A stretch of 37,492 nucleotides of DNA from Thermoanaerobaculia bacterium (lineage in GTDB: Bacteria > Acidobacteriota > Thermoanaerobaculia > Multivoradales > JAHEKO01): positions 1-37,492 of the forward strand of contig CALZKB010000012.1 in the NCBI GenBank assembly GCA_945787575.1, written 5' to 3'. The position numbers and the translations under genes were made by a program. The notes under the pieces were generated by a model, which worked only from the letters and a program-made list of their open reading frames with translations, ran no database searches and was not told the DNA's origin. Shown one piece after another: positions 17,765 through 26,001 of the stretch (positions are counted from its first letter, which is position 1; every line of letters starts with the position of its first letter).

Positions 17765-19687
17765 CTAGGTAGTCGAGCCGCCGCGCGCGGAGGCGAAGTC
17801 GAGATTCTCGGTGATCCGGACTCCGTCGTCGTGCAGGGCGTCCATGTAGCGGACGATACGCCGTCTGGCGACCGCCAGCTCATGGTTGTCGAGGTTGATG
17901 TTCAAGAGATCGATGTACCACGGGGCTTTCTCGTCGCTGGTGACGTAGATTTCGACGATCTCGCGGGCGATCGGCAAGGTGGTCTCTTTGGACACGTCGT
18001 GGACGTCGCGGTTGCTCGCGTTCCGCAGCTTGTCGAACTCCTCGGACAGCAGCCGGCCAAAGAGCTCGGGGGTGAGCTCGTCGCCCTTCGCGACGCCGGT
18101 CTCGGCGTCGTCCTCGGTGAACGCGGCTCGCTTGTGGAGCCACTCCCACAGAATGCTCAGGCGGATCTCCCCGGTCGCCATGTCCTCCATGAGATAGAGA
18201 ACATCGTCGTTGCCGAAGAAATCGGCCGGCTTGAGCGCGGCCGCTTGGAGCCCTTGGCCGAAGGCGTTGCCGTACTGCAGGCCAACGCTCAACAGATCGC
18301 GTGCCCCGGCCACGGTTCGCGGCGCCGGCTCGAGCAGCAGCAGGCCGTCGGCATCCGCCGGCGTGTAGGTGAGCGGCGGAAACTCGCGGCCGAGCTGGTT
18401 GGCCGCGCCGACCTCTTCCCAGATCGGGCGCACGGCGTGCACCATCTTCCAGTGGGCGACCCACTTGCCGCTGGCGCCCTCCTGCTGTTCGCGGCGGCCG
18501 CCGGCGACCGCCCGCTCGAGCCCGGCGGCGACGCCCTCGGCCGAGCCGACCGGGATGTTGGGCTCCATGCCTCCCTGCCACAGAGCGTAACGGCCTTCGC
18601 GATCCGGGGTGTTGACCGCCCGCCGCACGCGGTCCTCGTAGGTGCGCATGTAGCCGTAGGTCATGGTGATGGCGTCGATATTGGGATTGACGAAGTCCGG
18701 ATCCCACGCCACGGCGTCGGCGACGCTGTTGATGTAATCCCACCGGCCGGTGTTGAAGCCGACGAAGTGCCGGCCCAGCGCCGCCCGGATCTCCATGAGC
18801 TGGAAGCATGCCTCGATCTGCTCGACGAGCACGTAGACCTTGACCGATCCGCCGGGCAGAGCGAGATGTGCTTCGAGGGCCTCGATCATGTTGTTCCACA
18901 ACGCCGCCTCCTCGGCGGTCTGGATCTTGGGGAGATAGAGAACGAGCGACGACCCGGCGTCACGCAAGCGGCGGTGGTTGTTGACGATGTAGAGCGTCAT
19001 GTCGACGAGCGAAGCGGAGAACCCCGAGCCGTCCGCGCAGCGCACGTGACGGTCGTCGAGATGAAGCCCGCGCGGGCGGAAGATCTTGGTCGTGAAGTCG
19101 AGCTGGGAAGTCCAGTCGTCGATGATCCGTCGGCCGAAGAACCCCTCCGACCACTCGTTCATCTCGCCGGCGACCTGTTCCGCAGCGCGCATGAAGACGT
19201 CGTCCTTGGCGATCGCCAGCTTGAGGTTGCGTTGGTTGTCGAGCGACATCGTCCCCACCTGGCCGAGGGCATCCTCACCATCGAACATCCAGCCGTCGGC
19301 GCCGGACAGCAGAGCGTAGGCCACGTTGCGAATGCTCTTCTCGACGGTCGATCGCGGTCTCGCCGCCGGCCCCGTACCCTGGATCCACTGTCGTTCGAGG
19401 TCGGCCGGAATGTCGCTGCCGATGAAGTTGCCGTCGCGCGCGTCCTGGACCGAGATCGCGGTACGCGGGATGATCCGGCGGCCGTCGGGGAAGGAGAGTC
19501 TCCGTCCCTCGCGAGCCCGCCGTGCGCGCCGGGCGAGCCGCGCCGCCATGACCGCCCGGCGCTCGGGCTCGAACGAAGCGAGGGCGGTCAGCGCCGCGAT
19601 CACCTCCGGCGTGAGAACGTCCCGATGGGAAGTCTCGAGGTCAGCGGCGATCTCGAGCGTGCTATCGCTAGTCGTGGAGGTGCTCAT
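17765..19687 (-). CDS. aceB: Malate synthase
   Basis: YALLSGADGWMFDGEDALGQ, LYLPKIQTAEEAALWNN, VYVLVEQIEACFQLMEIRAALGRHFVGFNTGRWDYI, TMTYGYMRTYEDRV, WQGGMEPNIPVG. Confidence 0.9.
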   Translation of the reverse strand: MSTSTTSDSTLEIAADLETSHRDVLTPEVIAALTALASFEPERRAVMAARLARRARRAREGRRLSFPDGRRIIPRTAISVQDARDGNFIGSDIPADLERQWIQGTGPAARPRSTVEKSIRNVAYALLSGADGWMFDGEDALGQVGTMSLDNQRNLKLAIAKDDVFMRAAEQVAGEMNEWSEGFFGRRIIDDWTSQLDFTTKIFRPRGLHLDDRHVRCADGSGFSASLVDMTLYIVNNHRRLRDAGSSLVLYLPKIQTAEEAALWNNMIEALEAHLALPGGSVKVYVLVEQIEACFQLMEIRAALGRHFVGFNTGRWDYINSVADAVAWDPDFVNPNIDAITMTYGYMRTYEDRVRRAVNTPDREGRYALWQGGMEPNIPVGSAEGVAAGLERAVAGGRREQQEGASGKWVAHWKMVHAVRPIWEEVGAANQLGREFPPLTYTPADADGLLLLEPAPRTVAGARDLLSVGLQYGNAFGQGLQAAALKPADFFGNDDVLYLMEDMATGEIRLSILWEWLHKRAAFTEDDAETGVAKGDELTPELFGRLLSEEFDKLRNASNRDVHDVSKETTLPIAREIVEIYVTSDEKAPWYIDLLNINLDNHELAVARRRIVRYMDALHDDGVRITENLDFASARGGSTT

Positions 19688-19956
19688 CGCACGGCTTTTC
19701 TCCCTGAGAGTGGGTTCGGAGCGGCCTGGATCCTAGAATCTACACTGAAGCATCCTGAAGCAAGGAACGACAACATCCGTATGGGTAGGTCCTCGGAGTC
19801 AGGCGCTCTGCAAACCCCTGTCTACGGCGAGCAGGCCGGCCGATCATGCGCGACCCGACCGAAGAGCCAAAGAGATCAACCACGCCGGCCGATCCTCGTG
19901 AGAGGACCTGCGCCAGTGGCGTCGCTTCCGGCGGCGTGTAGACTTCTTGCCGGATC

Positions 19957-20097
19957 ATGATGAGGAAAGCGCGGTGGCTCGTCCTCTTGGCGGTTGCCAC
20001 GGGATGCGCGGGCAGCGTGGACGACGTATTCTCGAGTCGCCTCGAAGCGCTCGGGTTCTTCGACTACGCGGACTCACCGGCCGACGCGAAGAGCTGA
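19957..20097 (+). CDS. Short putative lipoprotein (46 aa)
   Basis: MMRKARWLVLLAVATGCAGSVDDVFSSRLEALGFFDYADSPADAKS*: basic N-region, hydrophobic stretch, lipobox-like VATGC. Below the ORF-track length cutoff. Confidence 0.4.
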   Translation: MMRKARWLVLLAVATGCAGSVDDVFSSRLEALGFFDYADSPADAKS

Positions 20098-20322
20098 GGT
20101 GGGCCGCGACGGCGAGCCAGCGCCTCCGAGGGCCCCTACTCGCCGTCGAAAGAGCATCCTCTCTTCGGTCAGCCCGAGCGATAGGCCTGTGTTGCGGGAG
20201 CCGACTCCACCTGCCGGAGGATCGGGCGGGGACCCGTGCCCCCGGTCGTCTCGACAGGAAGGCCGGCCACAGGTGCCGGTGGCGAGTGACACCCCGGGGC
20301 CGGCTTGGGTATCCTCGTTCCG

Positions 20323-21705
20323 GTGACCGAGGAAAGGGAGAGCAGCGCAGCCGAGCTTGCCATCGTCATGGCGGGGGTCAGCAACGTGTTCGAGTCCCTC
20401 GGACGTGCCATCGTCTGCCTCAGCCCGCACTTTCAGATCGTCCACACCTCCGACGGTATCGACGCTCTCTTCGGCACCGGCGCGGCCCGCGAGATCCTCG
20501 GCAAACAGGCTCAGGACGTGCTCGGCGACGATCTGTTCGGGACCGGCGGCACGATGCGCAAGGCGCTCGCCGATGGCGAGCGTCGCGAAGGGTGGGGAGC
20601 GACCGTGCGGATCGGCTCGCGGCGACCCCGTCTGGTATCGATCAGCGGCGCACCGATGCAGCATCCGCCGGGGACGCCCTGCGATCCGCAGGTCGCCTAC
20701 GTCCTCGTCGTCCGCCCCGGCGAGAGCGAGGACGGCAGCGGCTCCTCGGCGACGACTCTCTTCTCGGGCCTGATCGGGCGCTCGCGTTCGATGCTGCAGA
20801 CCTTCCACCTGATCGAGAATCTCGAGGAGAGCGACGCCACCGTCTTGCTGACCGGTGAGAGCGGCACCGGGAAGGAGGTCGTGGCGCGCGCCCTGCACGT
20901 CCACTCACAACGCCGCAACAAGCCGTTCGTGGCGGTGAACTGCGGCGCCTTGCCGGGCGAGCTGCTGGAGAGCGAGCTCTTCGGTCACGTGCGCGGCGCC
21001 TTTACCGGCGCGGTGCGCGATCGCGTCGGCCGTTTCGAGGCGGCGGGCGGCGGCACGATCTTCCTCGACGAGGTCGGCGATCTACCACTGCCGCTTCAGG
21101 TCAAGCTGCTGCGAGTCCTGCAGGAGCGATCGTTCGAGAGAGTCGGTGAGAGCACCGGGCGAGAGAGCGAGGCGCGGGTCATCGCCGCCACCAACAAGAA
21201 CCTCCGCAGGGAGGTCGACGAAGGTCGGTTTCGGGACGATCTCTACTACCGGCTACGGGTGGTTCCGATCGAGATCCCCCCTCTGCGCGAGCGCCGCGAA
21301 GACATCGAGCCGCTGGCCCGCCATCTTCTGGTGCGAGTCAACTCACGTCACAACCGCAATCTCCGGCTCTCTCCCGACGCTCTGGAGTCGCTCTTGCAAT
21401 ACCGCTGGCCCGGCAATGTACGCGAGCTCGAAAATGCTCTCGAGTACGCCGTCGCGGTGACTCGCGGGGACACCATCCACCTTCAGCATCTGCCAGCCGA
21501 GGTGCGGGAGTCGGGGTCCGCGGCCACCGGCGAGACGCCGCCTTCGGCAGCGGAAGCGCCACCCGATGCCGATTCGGGAGAGCGCCAACGCATCGTCGAG
21601 ACCTTGCAAGCCCACCAGTGGCGCCGGGCCGACGCCGCGCGGGCGCTGGGCATGAGTCGCACGACCTTGTGGCGCAAGATGCGCGAGCTCGGCTTGCAGG
21701 ACTGA
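20323..21705 (+). CDS. Sigma54-dependent transcriptional activator (PAS-like N domain + AAA+ + Fis HTH), candidate FisR-like regulator
   Basis: [83 protein letters not shown]-terminal Fis HTH (RRADAARALGMSRTTLWRKMRELGL). GTG start at 20323 likely. Confidence 0.9.
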   Translation: MTEERESSAAELAIVMAGVSNVFESLGRAIVCLSPHFQIVHTSDGIDALFGTGAAREILGKQAQDVLGDDLFGTGGTMRKALADGERREGWGATVRIGSRRPRLVSISGAPMQHPPGTPCDPQVAYVLVVRPGESEDGSGSSATTLFSGLIGRSRSMLQTFHLIENLEESDATVLLTGESGTGKEVVARALHVHSQRRNKPFVAVNCGALPGELLESELFGHVRGAFTGAVRDRVGRFEAAGGGTIFLDEVGDLPLPLQVKLLRVLQERSFERVGESTGRESEARVIAATNKNLRREVDEGRFRDDLYYRLRVVPIEIPPLRERREDIEPLARHLLVRVNSRHNRNLRLSPDALESLLQYRWPGNVRELENALEYAVAVTRGDTIHLQHLPAEVRESGSAATGETPPSAAEAPPDADSGERQRIVETLQAHQWRRADAARALGMSRTTLWRKMRELGLQD

Positions 21706-21746
21706 TCCCCTTCGCCCTCTAGCTCGCTGCAGCCGGCATCGCCCGG

Positions 21747-21788
21747 TGTTGCAACAATGAAACCTCGTGTTGCAACGATGCGTTGCAG
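21747..21788 (+). promoter_or_regulatory. Candidate activator (UAS) sites: GTTGCAAC palindromes
   Basis: TGTTGCAACA at 21747-21756, TGTTGCAACG at 21768-21777 (21 bp apart), partial CGTTGCAGC at 21781. Confidence 0.6.
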
Positions 21789-21849
21789 CGCGACGCTCCA
21801 GGCACACCAAGAATCGTGTAAATGACTTAGAAACAATAACTTACCGTCT

Positions 21850-21865
21850 TGGCACGCCTTCTGCT
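21850..21865 (+). promoter_or_regulatory. Sigma54 -24/-12 promoter
   Basis: TGGCACG-CCTT-CTGCT: GG at 21851-21852 and GC at 21863-21864 with the canonical 12-nt spacing, 44 bp upstream of the SQR start. Confidence 0.8.
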
Positions 21866-21908
21866 CAAGGACTGAGCGAGGTCGAACCAGCAAGAGGATC
21901 CCAAGACG

Positions 21909-23198
21909 ATGAAGAACCTGCTCATTCTCGGCGCCGGAACCGCCGGCACGATGGTCGCCAATCAGATCCGCAAGACCCTGCCGGCCGACTGGTCGACGAC
22001 AGTCGTCGACCCCGAGCCGACTCATCTCTACCAGCCTGGGCTGCTCTTTCTCCCCTTCGGCGCCCGCGACGAGGCCCAGATGCAGAAGCCGCGCGCCAAG
22101 ACCCTCGGCTCGGACGTGCAGTGGATTCGCAAGAGCGTGGAGCTCGTCGACCCGGACAAGCAGCAGGTCGTGCTGGCCGATGACGAGCGCCTCGACTACG
22201 ACCTGCTCGTCATTGCCAGCGGGTCCTCGATCCGCCCCGACGAGACGCCCGGCCTGCTCGGCCCGCACTGGCACGATTCGGTGCACGACTTCTACACCCT
22301 GGAGGGCGCCCAACGCCTGCGCGACTCTCTGGCCGCCTTCGAAGGCGGCAAGCTGGTCGTCAACATCGTCGAGATGCCGATCAAGTGCCCGGTGGCGCCG
22401 CTCGAGTTCCTGTTCCTCGCCGATGATTTCTTCAAGCGGCGGGGCATCCGCGATCGGGTCGACCTGGTCTACGCGACGCCCCTCGATGGCGCCTTCACCA
22501 AGCCCGCCTGCTCGGACGTCCTCGGCTACCTGCTCGAGGAGAAGGGGATTCGCCTGGAGACCGAGTTCAATGCCGGAGCGGTGGATGGCGACGCCCGGAT
22601 CCTGCGCTCCTACGACGAGCGTGAGATCCCCTACGACCTGCTGGTGACCGTCCCGACCCACATGGGAGCGCCGTTCATCGAGGCTTCGGGCCTCGGCGAC
22701 GACCTCGCTTTCGTGCCCACCGACAACCACACCCTGAAAGCCGTGGGACACGACAACATCTTCGTGCTCGGCGACGCCGCCAACGTGCCGACGTCGAAGG
22801 CCGGCTCGGTGGCGCATTTCCAGAGCGAGGTGGTGGTCGACAACCTGATGCGCACGATCCAGGGGCGCGCCCTGCACAAGGGCTCGGACGGCCACGCCAA
22901 CTGCTTCATCGAGAGCGGCAACGGCAAGGCTCTGCTGATCGACTTCAACTACTACGTCGAGCCTCTGCCCGGGCACTATCCGCTGCCTGGCGTCGGCCCC
23001 TTCACCCTGCTCGGCGAGAGCCGGCTGAATCATGCCGGCAAGCTCGGATTCCGCTGGCTCTACTGGAACGCCTTGCTGCCGGCGCGGCGGCTTCCGGTGG
23101 GCAACCGTATGTCCATGGTCGGTAAGAAGACCATCAAACTGAACGGCAAGAAGGCGGACGCCGCCGGTGCCGACGAACGAGAAACACGAGCCGCATGA
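21909..23198 (+). CDS. sqr: Sulfide:quinone oxidoreductase-family flavoprotein
   Basis: MKNLLILGAGTAGTMVANQI (FAD-binding), PEPTHLYQPGLLFLPFG, VEMPIKCPVAPLEFLFLADDFF, NIFVLGDAANVPTSKAGSVAHFQSEV. Confidence 0.88.
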   Translation: MKNLLILGAGTAGTMVANQIRKTLPADWSTTVVDPEPTHLYQPGLLFLPFGARDEAQMQKPRAKTLGSDVQWIRKSVELVDPDKQQVVLADDERLDYDLLVIASGSSIRPDETPGLLGPHWHDSVHDFYTLEGAQRLRDSLAAFEGGKLVVNIVEMPIKCPVAPLEFLFLADDFFKRRGIRDRVDLVYATPLDGAFTKPACSDVLGYLLEEKGIRLETEFNAGAVDGDARILRSYDEREIPYDLLVTVPTHMGAPFIEASGLGDDLAFVPTDNHTLKAVGHDNIFVLGDAANVPTSKAGSVAHFQSEVVVDNLMRTIQGRALHKGSDGHANCFIESGNGKALLIDFNYYVEPLPGHYPLPGVGPFTLLGESRLNHAGKLGFRWLYWNALLPARRLPVGNRMSMVGKKTIKLNGKKADAAGADERETRAA

Positions 23199-23227
23199 AG
23201 CGCGCTCCAGTCAAGGAGGATGCAGCA

Positions 23228-23545
23228 ATGGAAGCCATCAACTACGCCGGTCAGACGGTCGAGGTCAACGACGAGGGGTTCCTCACGAACAGCGAGCATT
23301 GGACTCCCGAGGTCGCCGGGGCGATCGCCGAAGAGGTCGGCATCGGCCCCCTGACCGACGAGCACTGGAAGGTCATCACCTTCTGCCGCGAGGACGCAGC
23401 GCAGCAGGGGACGCCTCCCGGCCTGCGGCGGATCTCGAAGCTCTCCGGAGTCAACATGAAGGATCTCTACAGGCTCTTTCCCAAGGGCCCGGGCAAGCTC
23501 GCCGCCAGGATCTCCGGACTCCCCAAGCCCCAGGGCTGCATCTAG
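23228..23545 (+). CDS. DsrC/TusE-family sulfur carrier protein
   Basis: GFLTNSEHWTPEVAGAIAEEVGIGPLTDEHWKVITFCRE...LYRLFPKGPGKLAARISGLPKPQGCI; penultimate conserved Cys present. Confidence 0.9.
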   Translation: MEAINYAGQTVEVNDEGFLTNSEHWTPEVAGAIAEEVGIGPLTDEHWKVITFCREDAAQQGTPPGLRRISKLSGVNMKDLYRLFPKGPGKLAARISGLPKPQGCI

Positions 23546-23572
23546 CCACGACCGAGGAAGGAGCGATAGATC

Positions 23573-24103
23573 ATGAGCTCGACAGTCACCCTGGAGAAGC
23601 CGCAGACCGCTGCCGGAAGCGGCGAAGACCGCCCCCGGCGCCAGCGGATCGAGCACGTCTCGATCATCTGCTCGAAGGGCACGCTCGACATGGCTTACCC
23701 CGGGCTCATCCTCGCCAACGCGGCCCGGATGAGCGGTATCGACGCGACCCTGTTCTTCACCTTCTGGGGTCTCGACATCATCACCGAGAAGCGGCTCGAC
23801 CATCTCCACGTGTCGACGGTCGGCAACCCGTCGATGCACATTCCGACGATGGTCGGCGGGCTGCCGGGGATGGAATCGCTGGCCTCGACGATGATGAGGA
23901 AGGAGATGGAGAAACTCGACATTCCGCCCGTCCGCGAGATGTTGGAGATGCTCCACGACGCCGGCGCCAAGATGTACGGCTGCCGGATGGCGATGGACAT
24001 GTTCAAGCGCGAGAAGGAAGACCTGGTGCCGTGGGTCGACGACGTGATCTCGGCGATGGACTTTTTCGACAAGAGCCAGGGAGCTCAAGTGCTCTTCATC
24101 TGA
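23573..24103 (+). CDS. DsrE/DsrF-like (DsrE2-type) sulfurtransferase
   Basis: VSIICSKGTLDMAYPGLILANAARMSGIDATLFFTFWGLDII...LHDAGAKMYGCRMAMDMF; DsrE2 family hallmark Cys positions. Confidence 0.87.
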   Translation: MSSTVTLEKPQTAAGSGEDRPRRQRIEHVSIICSKGTLDMAYPGLILANAARMSGIDATLFFTFWGLDIITEKRLDHLHVSTVGNPSMHIPTMVGGLPGMESLASTMMRKEMEKLDIPPVREMLEMLHDAGAKMYGCRMAMDMFKREKEDLVPWVDDVISAMDFFDKSQGAQVLFI

Positions 24104-24140
24104 GCCCCGCGCAAACCGTTCAATCCCAAGGAGCTAAACG

Positions 24141-25478
24141 ATGAGAACCTTCAAGCATACGCTTGCGGCACTGGTCATCCTGGCCATGACGATCCCGGGC
24201 GCCGTACAGGCCACCAACGGGATGTACTTGACCAGCTACGGTGCCGAGTCGATGGGCCGGGCCGGTGCCAACCTCGCGATCGCCGATCGGGGACTGGCAC
24301 TCAACTTCAACCCGGCGGGCATCGGCCAGCTCCAGGGGCGTCACTTCACCCTCAATCTCTCGGTCTTGGCGCCCTCGCTGGAGTATCAGAACACCCTGAA
24401 CGACGCCATCAACGGCGACGACCGGTACTTCCCACTGCCGGCGATGGCCTACGTCCGCTCGGCCAAGAACTCACCGTGGGCGTTCGGCGTCGGCTTCGTG
24501 GCGCAGGGCGGCATGGGCGCCACGTTCGAAGGCGAGAGCACGTTCTTCGGCACCGTCGATCAGACCTACACCGAAGTCCGGTTCATGACCTTGAGCCCGA
24601 CGGTCTCTTATTCCTTCGGCGAGGACATGGCGATCGGTCTGGCGCTCAACCTCGGTTACGCCGACGCGTCGTTCAAGTTCTTCCCGGAGACTTCCTTCTT
24701 CAACGTCGAGAGTCCCGACCAGAGCTTCTTCGGCGTCAACATGAAGCAGGCGGGAGGCGAGCAGTTCAACGCCCGGCTCGGCTGGTGGTGGAGAGCCAAT
24801 CCGAAGCTTTCGATCGGCGCCATCTACCAGACCGAGACCGAGAGCACCTACGACGGCGGCGAGCTGTCGATGAACTTCACCGGTCATCCCTTCGTCGGGC
24901 GTGAGGTGATGTACGAAGCCGAGATGGAGGGGTTCACCTTCGCCGCCCAAGCCGGTGTCGGCATCGCCGTAAGGCCTGCCGAGCGCTGGATCCTGGCGCT
25001 CGACGTCAAGCGCTACTTTTGGGACCACGCTATCGACAGCATCGTGGTGACGGCCCGTAATCCCGACTCCGAGACGGCACCACCCGAGGTGACGCTCCCC
25101 CCGTTCGTCTTCAACTGGGAGGATCAGTGGATCGTCGCGTTCGGTGGTGACTACCGACTCAACGACGTGCTCACCCTGCGTGCCGGCCTCAACTACGGTG
25201 AGAATCCGGTCCCCGACGACACTCTGACCCCGCTATTCCCAGCCACGGTGGAGCGCCACCTTACTTTCGGGTTCAGCTATCTCCGCGGCAACAAACTCCT
25301 CGAGTTCGCCGTGGAGCGAGGTTTCGACGAGGACCTGGTCAACAACTCGACCGATCCGTCGGTCAACCCGTTCGGTCCCGGTTCCGCCGTGACCCATGGC
25401 CAGTGGAGCGCCGGCTTCGGTGTCTCCTGGGCTCTGGATCGCAGAGCGGGTCGGGCGGGCGACTTTGGCATGGAGTGA
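24141..25478 (+). CDS. OmpP1/FadL/TodX-family outer membrane transporter
   Basis: Signal peptide then TNGMYLTSYGAESMGRAGANLAIADRGLALNFNPAGIGQLQGRHFTLNLSVLAPSLEY, beta-barrel pattern to the end. Confidence 0.88.
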   Translation: MRTFKHTLAALVILAMTIPGAVQATNGMYLTSYGAESMGRAGANLAIADRGLALNFNPAGIGQLQGRHFTLNLSVLAPSLEYQNTLNDAINGDDRYFPLPAMAYVRSAKNSPWAFGVGFVAQGGMGATFEGESTFFGTVDQTYTEVRFMTLSPTVSYSFGEDMAIGLALNLGYADASFKFFPETSFFNVESPDQSFFGVNMKQAGGEQFNARLGWWWRANPKLSIGAIYQTETESTYDGGELSMNFTGHPFVGREVMYEAEMEGFTFAAQAGVGIAVRPAERWILALDVKRYFWDHAIDSIVVTARNPDSETAPPEVTLPPFVFNWEDQWIVAFGGDYRLNDVLTLRAGLNYGENPVPDDTLTPLFPATVERHLTFGFSYLRGNKLLEFAVERGFDEDLVNNSTDPSVNPFGPGSAVTHGQWSAGFGVSWALDRRAGRAGDFGME

Positions 25479-25484
25479 TCCATC

Positions 25485-25901
25485 ATGAAAAGACTATCGA
25501 TAGTGATCGTCGCCCTCGCTCTCGGGCTGGTATGGCCGCCGAGCGCGCAAGCCTCGAACGCCACCGCCAAACGAGAAGGTCTCTCTTGCACCGCCTGCCA
25601 CGACAAGCCTGGCAGCAAGCTGCTGACGAGTGAGGGCAAGTACTACGAGCTGATGCGGACGCTGGACGGCTACCAGGAGCTGATGGCCGAGTTCGGCAGC
25701 TGCACCTCCTGTCACGTTCGCAAACCCGGTTCGAAGAAGCTGACCGAGAACGGCAAGCGCTTCCTGTGGATGATGGAGGACATGAGCGGCCTCAAGAGCT
25801 GGCTCGAAGATCTCCACCCGATCGCTCCGGCCGAGCCCGAGGCCGACGACTCGCCACCTGCCGAGGCGCAGGAGAGCACGCCTGAAGTGGTCAAACCCTG
25901 A
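25485..25901 (+). CDS. Periplasmic diheme c-type cytochrome
   Basis: Signal peptide; SCTACH and SCTSCH motifs; ATG 7 bp after the FadL stop. Confidence 0.8.
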   Translation: MKRLSIVIVALALGLVWPPSAQASNATAKREGLSCTACHDKPGSKLLTSEGKYYELMRTLDGYQELMAEFGSCTSCHVRKPGSKKLTENGKRFLWMMEDMSGLKSWLEDLHPIAPAEPEADDSPPAEAQESTPEVVKP

Positions 25902-26001
25902 TCCACGACAGGCCCCTGCCGACGAGCGGGCCGCCGCGTCCCCCGGCGGCTCGCACGTCTCAGGGCGTGATCGCGACGCCGGTTGATGGTAGTAATCCAC
26001 C

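Noticed and set aside
19835-19894. 11-bp direct repeat GCCGGCCGATC (19835 and 19884)
   Set aside because: Short GC-rich repeat expected by chance at this composition; no associated structure.
17831-19960. 709-aa plus-strand ORF antisense to malate synthase
   Set aside because: Composition is typical of high-GC antisense shadow reading; the opposite strand has clear malate synthase motifs.
22268-22286. TGGCACGATTCGGTGCA as sigma54 promoter inside sqr
   Set aside because: The -12 TTGC element is absent at the required position.
21483-23033. 516-aa minus-strand ORF antisense to SQR and the activator C terminus
   Set aside because: Spans a promoter and two convincing plus-strand genes; no domain seen.
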